Origin: Acanthopleuribacter pedis
Lineage (GTDB): Bacteria > Acidobacteriota > Holophagae > Acanthopleuribacterales > Acanthopleuribacteraceae
Reading direction: 5' to 3'
DNA length: 64,000 nt
Assembly (NCBI RefSeq): GCF_017377855.1
Contig: NZ_JAFREP010000015.1
Location: forward strand, 248,001 to 312,000
The notes below the pieces were generated by a model that was given only the letters and a program-made list of their open reading frames with translations, did no database searches and had not been told where the DNA came from. The first letter of the stretch is position 1; each line of letters begins with the position of its first letter. The position numbers and the translations under genes are program-made. Positions 44,880 through 53,357 of the stretch are shown in pieces.

Positions 44880-45040
44880 CCTAAGAGGCGCGATAAGCGC
44901 GAGGGATTTTGGCTAAGGATCTGGAGCGAAATGGTTTGGGGAAAGCGGAACCGCCCCCCCCGGGTGCGGTGAGCACTTTCACAGGTCGTTGCAGCCCAGA
45001 GGTTTAGCTAAAATAACCGCGAGTTATCGCGCTTCTTAGG
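44880..45040 (-). mobile_element. MITE-like element, copy 3 (161 bp, inverted)
   Basis: Read on the minus strand it begins CCTAAGAAGCGCGATAACTC and shares the landmarks TAAACCTCTGGGCTGCAACG and CGCTCCAGATCC with the other copies. It is about 15 bp shorter than copies 1 and 2 in the centre, like copy 4. The flanks (CAAAA and TTAAG) show no preserved target duplication. It lies in the 764-bp gap between the receiver-kinase and PDZ genes. Confidence 0.75.
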
Positions 45041-45476
45041 TTAAGGTGTCTGACCGGCACCACCTCATGGCGTCGTTGGTGGTTTTTGCCCACCAAACCG
45101 CCCTCGCGGAGAACCACAAAACAAGCACCGCACCCGACCAAAACAGGCGCCAAAAACCATGGTGGAAAACAAGAGGTCGCAAAAAGGGTCAAAAAAGTTT
45201 GAAGTTTTTGGAAACAGCGAAGGATTTGTCCCCGTATAAGCTCAACAGAAAGAAATCGGAGCTAAGAAGTTTTCGTGCGGACCTGGCTACCCATCATCTC
45301 ATTTCACGAAACGGTACGGCATTCCATCACGCATCGCGTAACCGACGGTCCAGTCCCACACCCCCACGTGTTGTCTTGTAGCAGGCATTTCTTCTTCTAT
45401 TCATTGCCTGCCGTCTCACACCGGCCATTTCGCCGGTACAACCAAGACTTCAAGATCTTTTCGGAGGATTACCCAT
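45041..45476. other. Upstream region of the PDZ-protein gene
   Basis: No gene is seen. The stretch 45150-45260 is A-rich (a run of AAAAAGG/AAAAAAG words) and may hold the promoter. A good TCGGAGGA ribosome site is present at about 45461-45468. Confidence 0.4.
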
Positions 45477-45947
45477 ATGAAACGTCACATTTCACTCGCT
45501 GTTCTGGCCATTGTTTCGCTCGCTTTTTCCGGCACCCTGTTCGCCGGCGAAGGGCACAAATGCAGTGCCGAGTCTCAGACCTGCTTAAACGCCATGGTCG
45601 AGAAATTCCAAAACAAAGGCTGGCTGGGTGTTGAACTCGACTGGGTTAAAGACAGCAAAGCCCTAAAAGTTAAGCGGGTTATCGAGGCCAGTCCCGCGGC
45701 CGCCGCCGGTTTGAAATCCGGTGATGTTCTGGTTGCCCTGAACGGCGTAAAGTACGGCGACAAAGAAGGCATGAAAAGTGTCTACGCCCAGGTTAAACCC
45801 GGCAACACCGTGACCTACACCATCAAACACGGCGCCAAAGAACGCAAAGTTGACGTCAAACTCGGCACCTTCCCCGAGGAACTCGCCGCCAAATACATCG
45901 GCATGCACCTGATGGAGCAACACGCGACCGCGGTTGCTGTTAACTAA
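45477..45947 (+). CDS. Small exported PDZ-domain protein
   Basis: 156 aa. Signal peptide MKRHISLAVLAIVSLAFSGTLFAG with an AxA-like cleavage site before EGHKC. The rest is essentially one PDZ domain: WLGVELDW, then VIEASPAAAAGLKSGDVLVALNG, PGNTVTYTIKHG and a final strand RKVDVKLGTFP. Two Cys near the mature N-terminus (HKCSAESQTC) may form a disulfide or bind metal. Stand-alone PDZ proteins usually recognise C-terminal peptides in the periplasm. No protease domain is attached. It is monocistronic, with a strong terminator. Confidence 0.88.
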   Translation: MKRHISLAVLAIVSLAFSGTLFAGEGHKCSAESQTCLNAMVEKFQNKGWLGVELDWVKDSKALKVKRVIEASPAAAAGLKSGDVLVALNGVKYGDKEGMKSVYAQVKPGNTVTYTIKHGAKERKVDVKLGTFPEELAAKYIGMHLMEQHATAVAVN

Positions 45948-45957
45948 ACCCTGTCCC

Positions 45958-45986
45958 AAACCCAAGCAATCCGCTTGGGTTTTTCT
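45958..45986 (+). terminator. Rho-independent terminator after the PDZ gene
   Basis: AAACCCAAGC - AATCC - GCTTGGGTTT forms a perfect 10-bp stem (45958-45982) with a T-rich tail, starting 10 bp after the stop codon. The A-rich left side may let it work in both directions. Confidence 0.92.
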
Positions 45987-46045
45987 TTGCCCTCAACCCG
46001 CTTCTCAAGGCGCGACCGTTTGCCGCGCCGATCACCCCACTGGTC

Positions 46046-46108
46046 TAGCCCGCATTTCTCACAAGGATTCGAAGCGAGAAGCTGAAAGCCTTGTGAGTAC
46101 ATGCGGGC
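46046..46108. repeat. Medium-length member of the GCCCGCATTTCTCAC palindromic repeat family
   Basis: GCCCGCATTTCTCACAAGG (46048-46066) pairs with CCTTGTGAGTACATGCGGGC (46089-46108) apart from one small bulge, with a 22-base loop. An A run follows, which is a T tract for leftward transcripts. A lone half-copy GCCCGCATTTCTCA occurs at 46599-46612. Confidence 0.7.
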
Positions 46109-46929
46109 AAAAAAGGCTTTTTGGCGACCTTTGGCGTCTTGCACGAGGCAACCGTCTCGTGTGAGGAGGTCGAAAACCCGAACCAGACCACACGAACGCA
46201 TAGGCTTCACCCTATGCTCATGGAAACGCACTGACTGAAGCCAGTGCTAAAGGAGCACGAGGGCCGGCGGGATCACCACCTGTCACACCCGATTCCACCA
46301 CAATCCCGTCGGTCCCTCGGCACTTCATCAGGTGTCGAGGGATTTCGTCGTTTTGGGAACAAGGCGGCAAATCAAGGCCCCCGCGGGTTATCCGTTCGTT
46401 CCCTGCTCCCCATACAGATTCGGCGAAGAAAAGCGGGGATCTTTTCTTCGCCCGCCGATTGTTCCCGGTAAGAACCGCCGGCGCGCCAACTTCCAACATA
46501 GGGAAATTTCGGGACTTTTTTCGGAAGTCCTTCAAACAAAAGGACTCTGGCTTCAACGGCGTTTTTTGTTAGAATACGGCTGTCGCCGCCATTGATTCGC
46601 CCGCATTTCTCAGGGGCCAATCTGCAGCGTGACCGAACCCGGTGTTGAACGTGTGCATGCCGTGTTTCGCTTTTCTTTTCATTCATTTCGTTTCCATTCC
46701 TTTTTCCTACCGTTTCCATCATCGCGCATACCGTGTTGCTTCCCCAGACGGTGCCGCGACCCGTCGTGTCGGTCCTTCAACCGCCCTCTCACAATCCCTT
46801 CGTCTTGTCGTGCTAAAACCTTCTTAGTCGCGATAGGTGCGTGGCGTGCCTGGGTCGTTCCTTCATTCGCTTTCCACCAACTCGTCCTGCGACGGTGTTT
46901 CGACACCGTTCTGGTAGTAAAGGTCTGTC
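46109..46929. other. Long intergenic region before the cyclase gene, with a strong hairpin
   Basis: No convincing gene is present. GGCGAAGAAAAG (46422-46433) and CTTTTCTTCGCC (46441-46452) form a perfect 12-bp stem with a 7-base loop and no T tail. A smaller hairpin GGACTT/AAGTCC lies near 46513-46531. The T- and C-rich stretch 46660-46740 could hold the promoter of the downstream gene. Confidence 0.45.
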
Positions 46930-48024
46930 ATGCCGTCCAAAATCCTGTTTGTCGATGACGAAGTCAATACCGAAGAACTCATTCGTCAAGCATTTCGCCA
47001 TCCCGTCCGCAATGGCGAATACCTGCTTTTCTTCGCGCTTAATGGTTTAGAAGCACTCGAGGTGATCGAACGCGAGCCGGACCTCGACCTCATGATCACC
47101 GATATCAACATGCCGAAGATGGACGGGCTCACCTTGATCCAAAAGGCCCGTGAAATCCGACCTTGGATGAAAAGCATCATCACCTCGGCCTACGGCGACA
47201 TGCGCAACATCCGCACCGCAATGAACATCGGTGCCTTCGATTTCCTCACCAAACCCTTGCAGATTAAAGATCTCCAGATCACGATCCAAAAAACCTTGGA
47301 CCATGTCAACCAACTCAAAAAAACGGCCAAGGCGATTCGTGAGAACAACATCCTTAAGATGTACGTCAACGAAAACGTGCTTCACATGATGACCAAACCC
47401 CATTTTCAGAACCAGTTAATGGTCAATGAATCGATCCAGGGCACGGTTATTTTCATCGATATCTGCGGCTTCACCGCCATGAGTGAAAAGCAGCCGCCGG
47501 ACGAGGTCGTCCAACTGCTAAACCGTTATTTCGACACCATCGTCAACGAAATCATTCGCCACGATGGTTACGTCGACAAATTTATTGGGGACGCGGTGAT
47601 GGCGGTTTTCCGCGGCGGGGCCCACCTCACCCGCGCCATCCAAACAGGCCTGGCCGTCAAGGATCGGCTCGGGAACGAGAACCCCCTCCTCGGCAACCGG
47701 ACCCCGGCCCAAGTTTCGATTGGGATCAACTCGGGCAACATGATTTCCGGTAACATCGGCTCGGAATCACTTCAGCGCCTGGATTTCACCGTCATCGGCG
47801 ACGTCGTCAACACCGCTTCACGATACGAAGCCGAGGCCCAACCGGACCAAATCATTGTCGGCCATGACATCATGGAACAAATCAAGGACCAGTTCGCGTG
47901 TGAGCGCATTGGCGAGGTAACCCTCAAAAACAAAGAGAAACGCCGCATTTTGTACAATGTGCTGGGCGAGCACACAAGCCCGTCGGAAACACCGACACAG
48001 AGGGTGGCGGAGCCGCACGAATAA
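46930..48024 (+). CDS. Receiver domain fused to class III adenylate cyclase
   Basis: 364 aa. Residues 1-122 are a response-regulator receiver (ILFVDDEVN, phospho-Asp58 in MITDINMPKMDG, Lys108). Residues about 165-350 are a class III nucleotidyl cyclase with all catalytic residues: metal Asp177 (FIDICGFTAMSE), Lys217 (VDKFIGD), metal Asp221, Asp285 (LDFTVIGD), Asn294 and Arg298 (VVNTASR). Lys plus Asp in the base-recognition positions point to ATP, hence cAMP, rather than GTP. No cognate kinase is adjacent; the receiver-kinase at 43447 is the closest candidate in the window. The protein is soluble. Confidence 0.93.
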   Translation: MPSKILFVDDEVNTEELIRQAFRHPVRNGEYLLFFALNGLEALEVIEREPDLDLMITDINMPKMDGLTLIQKAREIRPWMKSIITSAYGDMRNIRTAMNIGAFDFLTKPLQIKDLQITIQKTLDHVNQLKKTAKAIRENNILKMYVNENVLHMMTKPHFQNQLMVNESIQGTVIFIDICGFTAMSEKQPPDEVVQLLNRYFDTIVNEIIRHDGYVDKFIGDAVMAVFRGGAHLTRAIQTGLAVKDRLGNENPLLGNRTPAQVSIGINSGNMISGNIGSESLQRLDFTVIGDVVNTASRYEAEAQPDQIIVGHDIMEQIKDQFACERIGEVTLKNKEKRRILYNVLGEHTSPSETPTQRVAEPHE

Positions 48025-48749
48025 GCACACGCCCGAAAAAAACACACAACCGCCTCAAATTAATAAAGTTACCATCAATCCTCAGCGAAGGATTTTATAC
48101 CAAGACCATTCCTGGTACCCGCGCGGCATCATCCGACAAGGCAAACCAAGCCCCTTGGCGCGTTCTTCAAAGGAACCTGGGGGTTAGCGAATAACCGCTA
48201 GGAGCGAACAGCCACGACGCCATTTCCCGCGCTCAGCGCAATCCCTGCTTGGTTTCAGGGCTAAACTGCGTTATCTTAGGCCGTACTTCAAGCTTGCCTG
48301 AAAAGGTTTCCCACCATGATCAACGCGTGAACACGCCGGATCCGAAACCATGGTTCCCTCGCGCCACACGGGCGCCCGCGGAGATCGCGATCATTGGTCG
48401 CACCGCCGCCGCGGCCCCTCGTCGCAAACCCGCGTGAACCTTATGGTTGCCAACAGCACATCGACTGGGTCGGCAATCCATCGGGCACCGTTGTTCTCGG
48501 CTTCCTGTTCTTAGGGAAACCCCAGTCAGGCAATCTGGATCAAACCCGTTTCACAGTTTCGCCACCGCATCATGCGGTGTGACGGGTGGTCATCGCAAGA
48601 GCATCTCTTTCGATTTACGACCCTTCCCGACGCGGCACGCGTCCCTTCAGCCCAACATCTACCCCCGGCATTGGCTTCCATTGCTCCCCGCAACCGATGC
48701 TCGGGTCCGTTCCCATTTTGCGCTCGGCAGCGAAGAAAGAGAGGAGACA
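48025..48749. other. Intergenic region before fadD
   Basis: No gene is seen in these 725 bp. An open frame runs into fadD from 48447, but the part before 48750 is Arg/His/Ser-rich, unlike any acyl-CoA synthetase N-terminus. A GAGAGGAG ribosome site lies directly before the ATG at 48750. The promoter is presumably within this gap, but no clear boxes were identified. Confidence 0.5.
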
Positions 48750-50423
48750 ATGGAAAGAATATGGTTAAAAAGCTACAACGACGGTGTACCGCACGACATT
48801 GACGTAGCTTCGTGTAATTCGGTGGTTGATATATTTGAAGAGAGTTTCCGTAAATACCCCGAACACAATGCCTTTTCCTGCATGGGCAAGACCATAAAAT
48901 ACGCGGAACTGGATCTGCTCAGCGCCCAGTTTGCCGCTTACTTGCAAAACACACTCAAATTAAAGAAAGGGGACCGTTTTGCGCTCATGATGCCCAACAT
49001 CTTGCAATATCCTGTTGCATTATTCGGCATCCTGCGCGCGGGCCTGATCGTGGTCAACGTCAACCCCCTCTACACCCCGCGCGAGCTGGAGCACCAACTC
49101 AAGGACTCCGGCGCCAAAGGCATCGTCATCCTTGCCAACTTCGCCAACACACTGGAGAAGGTGCTGGATAAAACGCCGGTTGAGCACGTGGTTCTCACCG
49201 AACTAGGCGACATGCTTGGTTTCCCCAAGGGCATGATCGTGAACTTCATGGTCAAGTTCGTCAAAAAAATGGTGCCTGCTTTTAACCTTCCCGCGACAAC
49301 GTCTTTTAAATCCGCCCTTTCCCAAGGCGGCAGCGGCAATTTCCAAAAAGCGGAAATCGTCCCGGAAGACTTGGCCTTCCTGCAATATACGGGCGGCACC
49401 ACCGGCGTTTCCAAGGGCGCCATGCTGACCCACCGCAACGTTTCCGCCAACGTCCGTCAGGCTCAGGCCTGGATCGGCAAGGATTTGGAAGAAGGCAAAG
49501 AAATCATCATCACACCGCTCCCGCTCTACCACATTTTCTCGTTAACGGCCAACTGCTTGACCTTCTCGTCCATCGGCGCCCTCAACGTGTTGATCCCAAA
49601 CCCGCGCGACATACCCGGTTTCGCGAAAGAACTGGCAAAATGGCGGTTCACGGCACTCACCGGTGTGAACACCCTGTTTAACGGCCTACTCAACAACCAA
49701 GAGTTCTGCAACCTGGACTTTTCCTCGTTGAAAATGACACTGGGCGGCGGCATGGCGGTCCAACGCCCGGTCGCTGAAAAGTGGCAGCAAGTCACCAAAA
49801 CACCGTTGGTCGAAGCCTACGGCCTCACCGAAACCAGCCCCGCGGCCTGCATTAACCCACTTTCTTCTACATCTGAATTTAACGGCTTCATCGGGGTTCC
49901 CATTTCCTCGACGGTCGTTCAAATCCGCAATGACGACGGCGCGCTCATGCCTTTGGGCGAATCGGGCGAACTCTGCATCAGCGGCCCCCAGGTGATGAAG
50001 GGCTACTGGCAACGCGAGGAAGCAACCCGTGATGTGTTCCACGAGGACGGGTTTCTGCGCACCGGTGACATCGCGGTCATGAACGAAGACGGTTACTTGA
50101 AAATTGTCGACCGTAAGAAAGACATGATCCTGGTTTCCGGCTTTAACGTGTACCCCAACGAAATCGAGGACGTGGTTGCTTCCAACCCGAAAGTTTTGGA
50201 AGTCGCGGCGGTTGGTGTTCCCGACCCCAAGTCCACCGAAGCGGTCAAAATCTTCGTTGTCAAAAAAGACGACAGCCTGACCAAAGAGGAGCTGCTGGCG
50301 TTCTGCAAAACCGAACTCACCGGCTACAAGCGCCCCAAACACGTCGAATTCCGCGACGAGCTCCCCAAAACCAACGTCGGCAAAATCTTGCGCCGCGCCT
50401 TACGGGACGAAGCCAACAAATAA
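48750..50423 (+). CDS. fadD: Long-chain-fatty-acid--CoA ligase
   Basis: 557 aa from the ATG at 48750, close to the 561 aa of E. coli FadD. The AMP-binding signature YTGGTTGVSKGAM (213-225) is followed by VEAYGLTETSPA, the adenylate-binding LRTGDIAVMNEDGYLKIVDR, the FACS-like DMILVSGFNVYPNEIE and the C-terminal Lys in TNVGKILRR. It activates long-chain fatty acids as CoA thioesters at the inner membrane. The N-terminal WLKSYNDGVP resembles FadD specifically. It is a single gene with its own terminator. Confidence 0.94.
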   Translation: MERIWLKSYNDGVPHDIDVASCNSVVDIFEESFRKYPEHNAFSCMGKTIKYAELDLLSAQFAAYLQNTLKLKKGDRFALMMPNILQYPVALFGILRAGLIVVNVNPLYTPRELEHQLKDSGAKGIVILANFANTLEKVLDKTPVEHVVLTELGDMLGFPKGMIVNFMVKFVKKMVPAFNLPATTSFKSALSQGGSGNFQKAEIVPEDLAFLQYTGGTTGVSKGAMLTHRNVSANVRQAQAWIGKDLEEGKEIIITPLPLYHIFSLTANCLTFSSIGALNVLIPNPRDIPGFAKELAKWRFTALTGVNTLFNGLLNNQEFCNLDFSSLKMTLGGGMAVQRPVAEKWQQVTKTPLVEAYGLTETSPAACINPLSSTSEFNGFIGVPISSTVVQIRNDDGALMPLGESGELCISGPQVMKGYWQREEATRDVFHEDGFLRTGDIAVMNEDGYLKIVDRKKDMILVSGFNVYPNEIEDVVASNPKVLEVAAVGVPDPKSTEAVKIFVVKKDDSLTKEELLAFCKTELTGYKRPKHVEFRDELPKTNVGKILRRALRDEANK

Positions 50424-50446
50424 CGCTCGGTTCACGCACCAACAAC

Positions 50447-50483
50447 AAAAAGGCCGTCACCTGCAAGGGTAGCGGCCTTTTTT
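50447..50483 (+). terminator. Rho-independent terminator after fadD
   Basis: AAAAAGGCCG (50447-50456) and CGGCCTTTTT (50473-50482) form the stem, and a T run follows. The A-rich left side would let it work for leftward transcripts too. Confidence 0.9.
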
Positions 50484-50667
50484 CGTGGCTCATCAAGAAC
50501 CAGGCGGGCTAAGCCGCCGGCCCATTTGGTTGACGCGCCCGATTGCGGCCATGAACCCTAACGCCCGTTGCCGCCGGCTAATGCCGGCCTGGGTGTCGAA
50601 GGTGTAGATTCAAAGCCCGATCCCCGGCGGCCCCGATTGGGGCGCGCCAGGTCGTTTTCCCGTTCCA

Positions 50668-52914
50668 TCAGGCACGCAGGTCGGCACCACCCATGCTGCT
50701 CACCAGCAAGGTGGTTGGCATGCCGTCGAGTAAATGAACATAAAGCTCGTGCCAAGCCGACTCGTTTTCCGATTCAGGGGGTTCAAATCCGAGGAACACA
50801 ACGTCGGAGCCACCGGACTGCTCGTGGAGCACGTCACGGAAGGGTTTGTCGGCGGTGAAAATGACCACCTCGGCTTCCACGCGAGAAGCATCGATCAGTT
50901 CTTCCAGCTCGGCATTGGATTGTTTGAATTCACTTTGATCATTGATCAGGCGCAGGACGCGAATTTTGGAGCGACCCCATTCCCAGTTGCGCGTGAGCAA
51001 GTGGGCGAGGATCATCATGAGTTCCCCGTTCTTATGGCCGCGCCACCAGACATCGATGGTTTTGGCGCCGCCGGGTTCGGGTAGTTTATCGGCAAACATG
51101 AAAATCAAGCTTTTGCCCATGCGTTGGGCGGCCCGCATCGGATTGTTTAGCTTTTGGAACCCTTCCAGCGAGGAGGCCCAACCAAACATAATGAGGTTGG
51201 GGCGGATCGGTCCAATCGAAACCGCTTGAATGGTGGTGAGAATGCCGTTGTAAAGGTCGGGCGTAACCACGACGGACGGGAACGCCAAGACGTTTTTCTC
51301 GCGACAGAATTTCTCGAGCCGCTCAAGCGCAACCGGTCTTCGATGACCGAGTTCGTCAAAGCTGTTGATTAACACGTTACACATGACGACGATGCCGCGA
51401 CCGGCCTCCAACCAAACCGCGAAGGAAACCAAGGATTCACGTACGGCGGGGTTGCCGGAAAACACCAAAATCGAAGGTCGCCAGTTCTTGGGATCTTCTT
51501 CCATGTTGCGCAGGCGCAGCAGATTCTTACGGGCACCGGCGTAAATAAAGCCGCGGCGGGCGTCACCGAAGGTGGCTTTTAAATCGCGACGTTTGATGTA
51601 CCACAGGAGCAAACCCAAAACGACCACGGCACCCAAGGCCGCCGCCGAATCGATGAGGAAGGCGACACCGACACAACCCAAGGCGCCCAGGAGCGCGGTG
51701 GTCCAGTGGAACACGCGAAAACGGGGCCGGAAACTGGGGTTTTCACTGACCGCTTCAATGAAGGCGGCCAGGTTGACCATGCCGTAGGTGTAAAGGAAAA
51801 ACATGGTGATCAGCGCGGCTACCGCGTTGAGGGCGCCGCCGCCGGAATCGTTGCCGACCCCAATCAATACAATCGCGGTGATGATACCGGTAAACACCAA
51901 ACCGCGTTGGGGCTCATCGCCCTGGGCGCTGCCCTTGGCGAAGGGACGAATCACGGTCAAGATATTGTCGCGAGCGACGGCCTGCAAAATACGCGGCGCG
52001 CCGAGGTAACTGCCGAGCGCACTGGACAAGGCGGCGGCAAACATACCGGCCACCACCACGGCACCCATCCCAAACAGCGCATTGTCTTTCAAGATCTCAA
52101 AGGGCTGGTCAATCATGGCTTGACGCTCAAAGGCGCCACCGGAAATGACGATCTGAATGAGATAAATGACAAAACCCACGGCGATGGCCGCGAAGGTCCC
52201 GTTGGGAATCGACTGGGTTGGGTTGCGCAAATCACCGGACATGTTGACCCCGGCGAGGATACCGGTCACGGCCGGGAAGTAAATGGCCAAGATGATCCAG
52301 AAGTTGTAATCACCGGCTTTACCGGGAATGGCGGTGTAACCGGAAGCGATGTTTTCAGCCAAACGTTCGGTGGAAAACATGGCCAGGCCACCACCGAGGA
52401 AGGCGATAATCGACAAGACCAGCAGCGTCATGATGAAGTACTGCGCTTTGATGGCCCACGAGGTGCCTACATAGGAGACCACAAACAAAAGCGCGGCGGT
52501 CGTGAGGGTAATGATCATGAAGTAGGGCTGTAAGCCGGGAAAGGTGACCACCACGGCCTCGGCGAAACCGAGGATGTAAAAAGGGACGGACAAGGCCTGG
52601 GCGAAATAAAGGGCGATGCCGATGGCGCCGCCAAACTCGGGGCCCAGCACGCGGGAAATCATAAAGTAGGCGCCGCCACCGCGAACCTGCATGTTGGTAC
52701 ACACCGCGGCAATCGAAAGCGAGGTAAAAAAGGTGATCAATTTACAGACGATCAAAACGAAGATCGCCCCAAGTACACCCGCCTGCCCCACCACGAAGCC
52801 GGCACGCAGGAACATTATGACACCAAGAATGGTGAGAATGCTTGGTGTAAATACCCCGCCGAAGGTCCCAAATTGGTTGCGCGAGGCCGTCGCCTCCGCG
52901 TTTTGTGTCGTCAC
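50668..52914 (-). CDS. APC-superfamily permease, cation-chloride-cotransporter-like
   Basis: 748 aa from a GTG at 52914, preceded by AAGGA seven bases upstream; ATGs at 52992 and 53067 are alternative starts but add non-conserved residues. About twelve membrane helices begin at FGGVFTPSILTILGVIMFLRAG, the segment typical of SLC12-type cotransporters (also TNMQVRGGGAYFMISRVLGPEFGG). After residue about 470 there is a long soluble C-terminal domain (FSGNPAVRESLVSFAVWLEAG ... VFLGFEPPE), as in bacterial and eukaryotic members. The substrate is probably inorganic ions with chloride or amino acids; this cannot be fixed from sequence. It is a single gene, divergent from the PilZ-kinase. Confidence 0.88.
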   Translation of the reverse strand: MTTQNAEATASRNQFGTFGGVFTPSILTILGVIMFLRAGFVVGQAGVLGAIFVLIVCKLITFFTSLSIAAVCTNMQVRGGGAYFMISRVLGPEFGGAIGIALYFAQALSVPFYILGFAEAVVVTFPGLQPYFMIITLTTAALLFVVSYVGTSWAIKAQYFIMTLLVLSIIAFLGGGLAMFSTERLAENIASGYTAIPGKAGDYNFWIILAIYFPAVTGILAGVNMSGDLRNPTQSIPNGTFAAIAVGFVIYLIQIVISGGAFERQAMIDQPFEILKDNALFGMGAVVVAGMFAAALSSALGSYLGAPRILQAVARDNILTVIRPFAKGSAQGDEPQRGLVFTGIITAIVLIGVGNDSGGGALNAVAALITMFFLYTYGMVNLAAFIEAVSENPSFRPRFRVFHWTTALLGALGCVGVAFLIDSAAALGAVVVLGLLLWYIKRRDLKATFGDARRGFIYAGARKNLLRLRNMEEDPKNWRPSILVFSGNPAVRESLVSFAVWLEAGRGIVVMCNVLINSFDELGHRRPVALERLEKFCREKNVLAFPSVVVTPDLYNGILTTIQAVSIGPIRPNLIMFGWASSLEGFQKLNNPMRAAQRMGKSLIFMFADKLPEPGGAKTIDVWWRGHKNGELMMILAHLLTRNWEWGRSKIRVLRLINDQSEFKQSNAELEELIDASRVEAEVVIFTADKPFRDVLHEQSGGSDVVFLGFEPPESENESAWHELYVHLLDGMPTTLLVSSMGGADLRA

Positions 52915-53357
52915 AGTCACTTCCTTGCCAATGGCAATTTGACGGCGCAAACGACCGACGCGGGCCGTCGCATGGGTTGGCTCATCAACCATAGTTTCGT
53001 TTCGCTCAGACGGGCAACCTGGTCGACCACGCGGCCACAACCGGCACCTTGACGAAACCATGATCACAAGCGGTTCGTTTTACCCTGGAAAAAGCCGATT
53101 CAAGAGGTCTGGAGCTACCGGCTTAAATTACCACAGTCCCGCCATGTGAGGGGACAATAGCCACACTTTCGAATTCAGCACCACGAAACGCGAATCCGCT
53201 TTTCGAATTTCGGCGGCATTCTCTATAATGGAGCTCCACCTTCCTGCTACCGATGCGCCCTTCCCTTAACTTAAGCGCTTCAGGTGTTCCTATCGTTTGA
53301 CGCCACACCTGATGGATCTTATTTGCAGGATTCGCCCTTGTCGGAGACCGGCCACAG
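52915..53357. other. Divergent intergenic region
   Basis: This holds the promoters for the leftward permease gene and the rightward PilZ-kinase operon. If the permease starts at an upstream ATG, up to about 150 bp of this would be coding. No other gene is seen. GGAGA at about 53342 is the likely ribosome site of the kinase gene. Confidence 0.4.

Noticed and set aside
48447..48749. 101-codon N-terminal extension of FadD
   Set aside because: The extension is Arg/His/Ser-rich and unlike acyl-CoA synthetases; the ATG at 48750 has a strong ribosome site and gives the family length.
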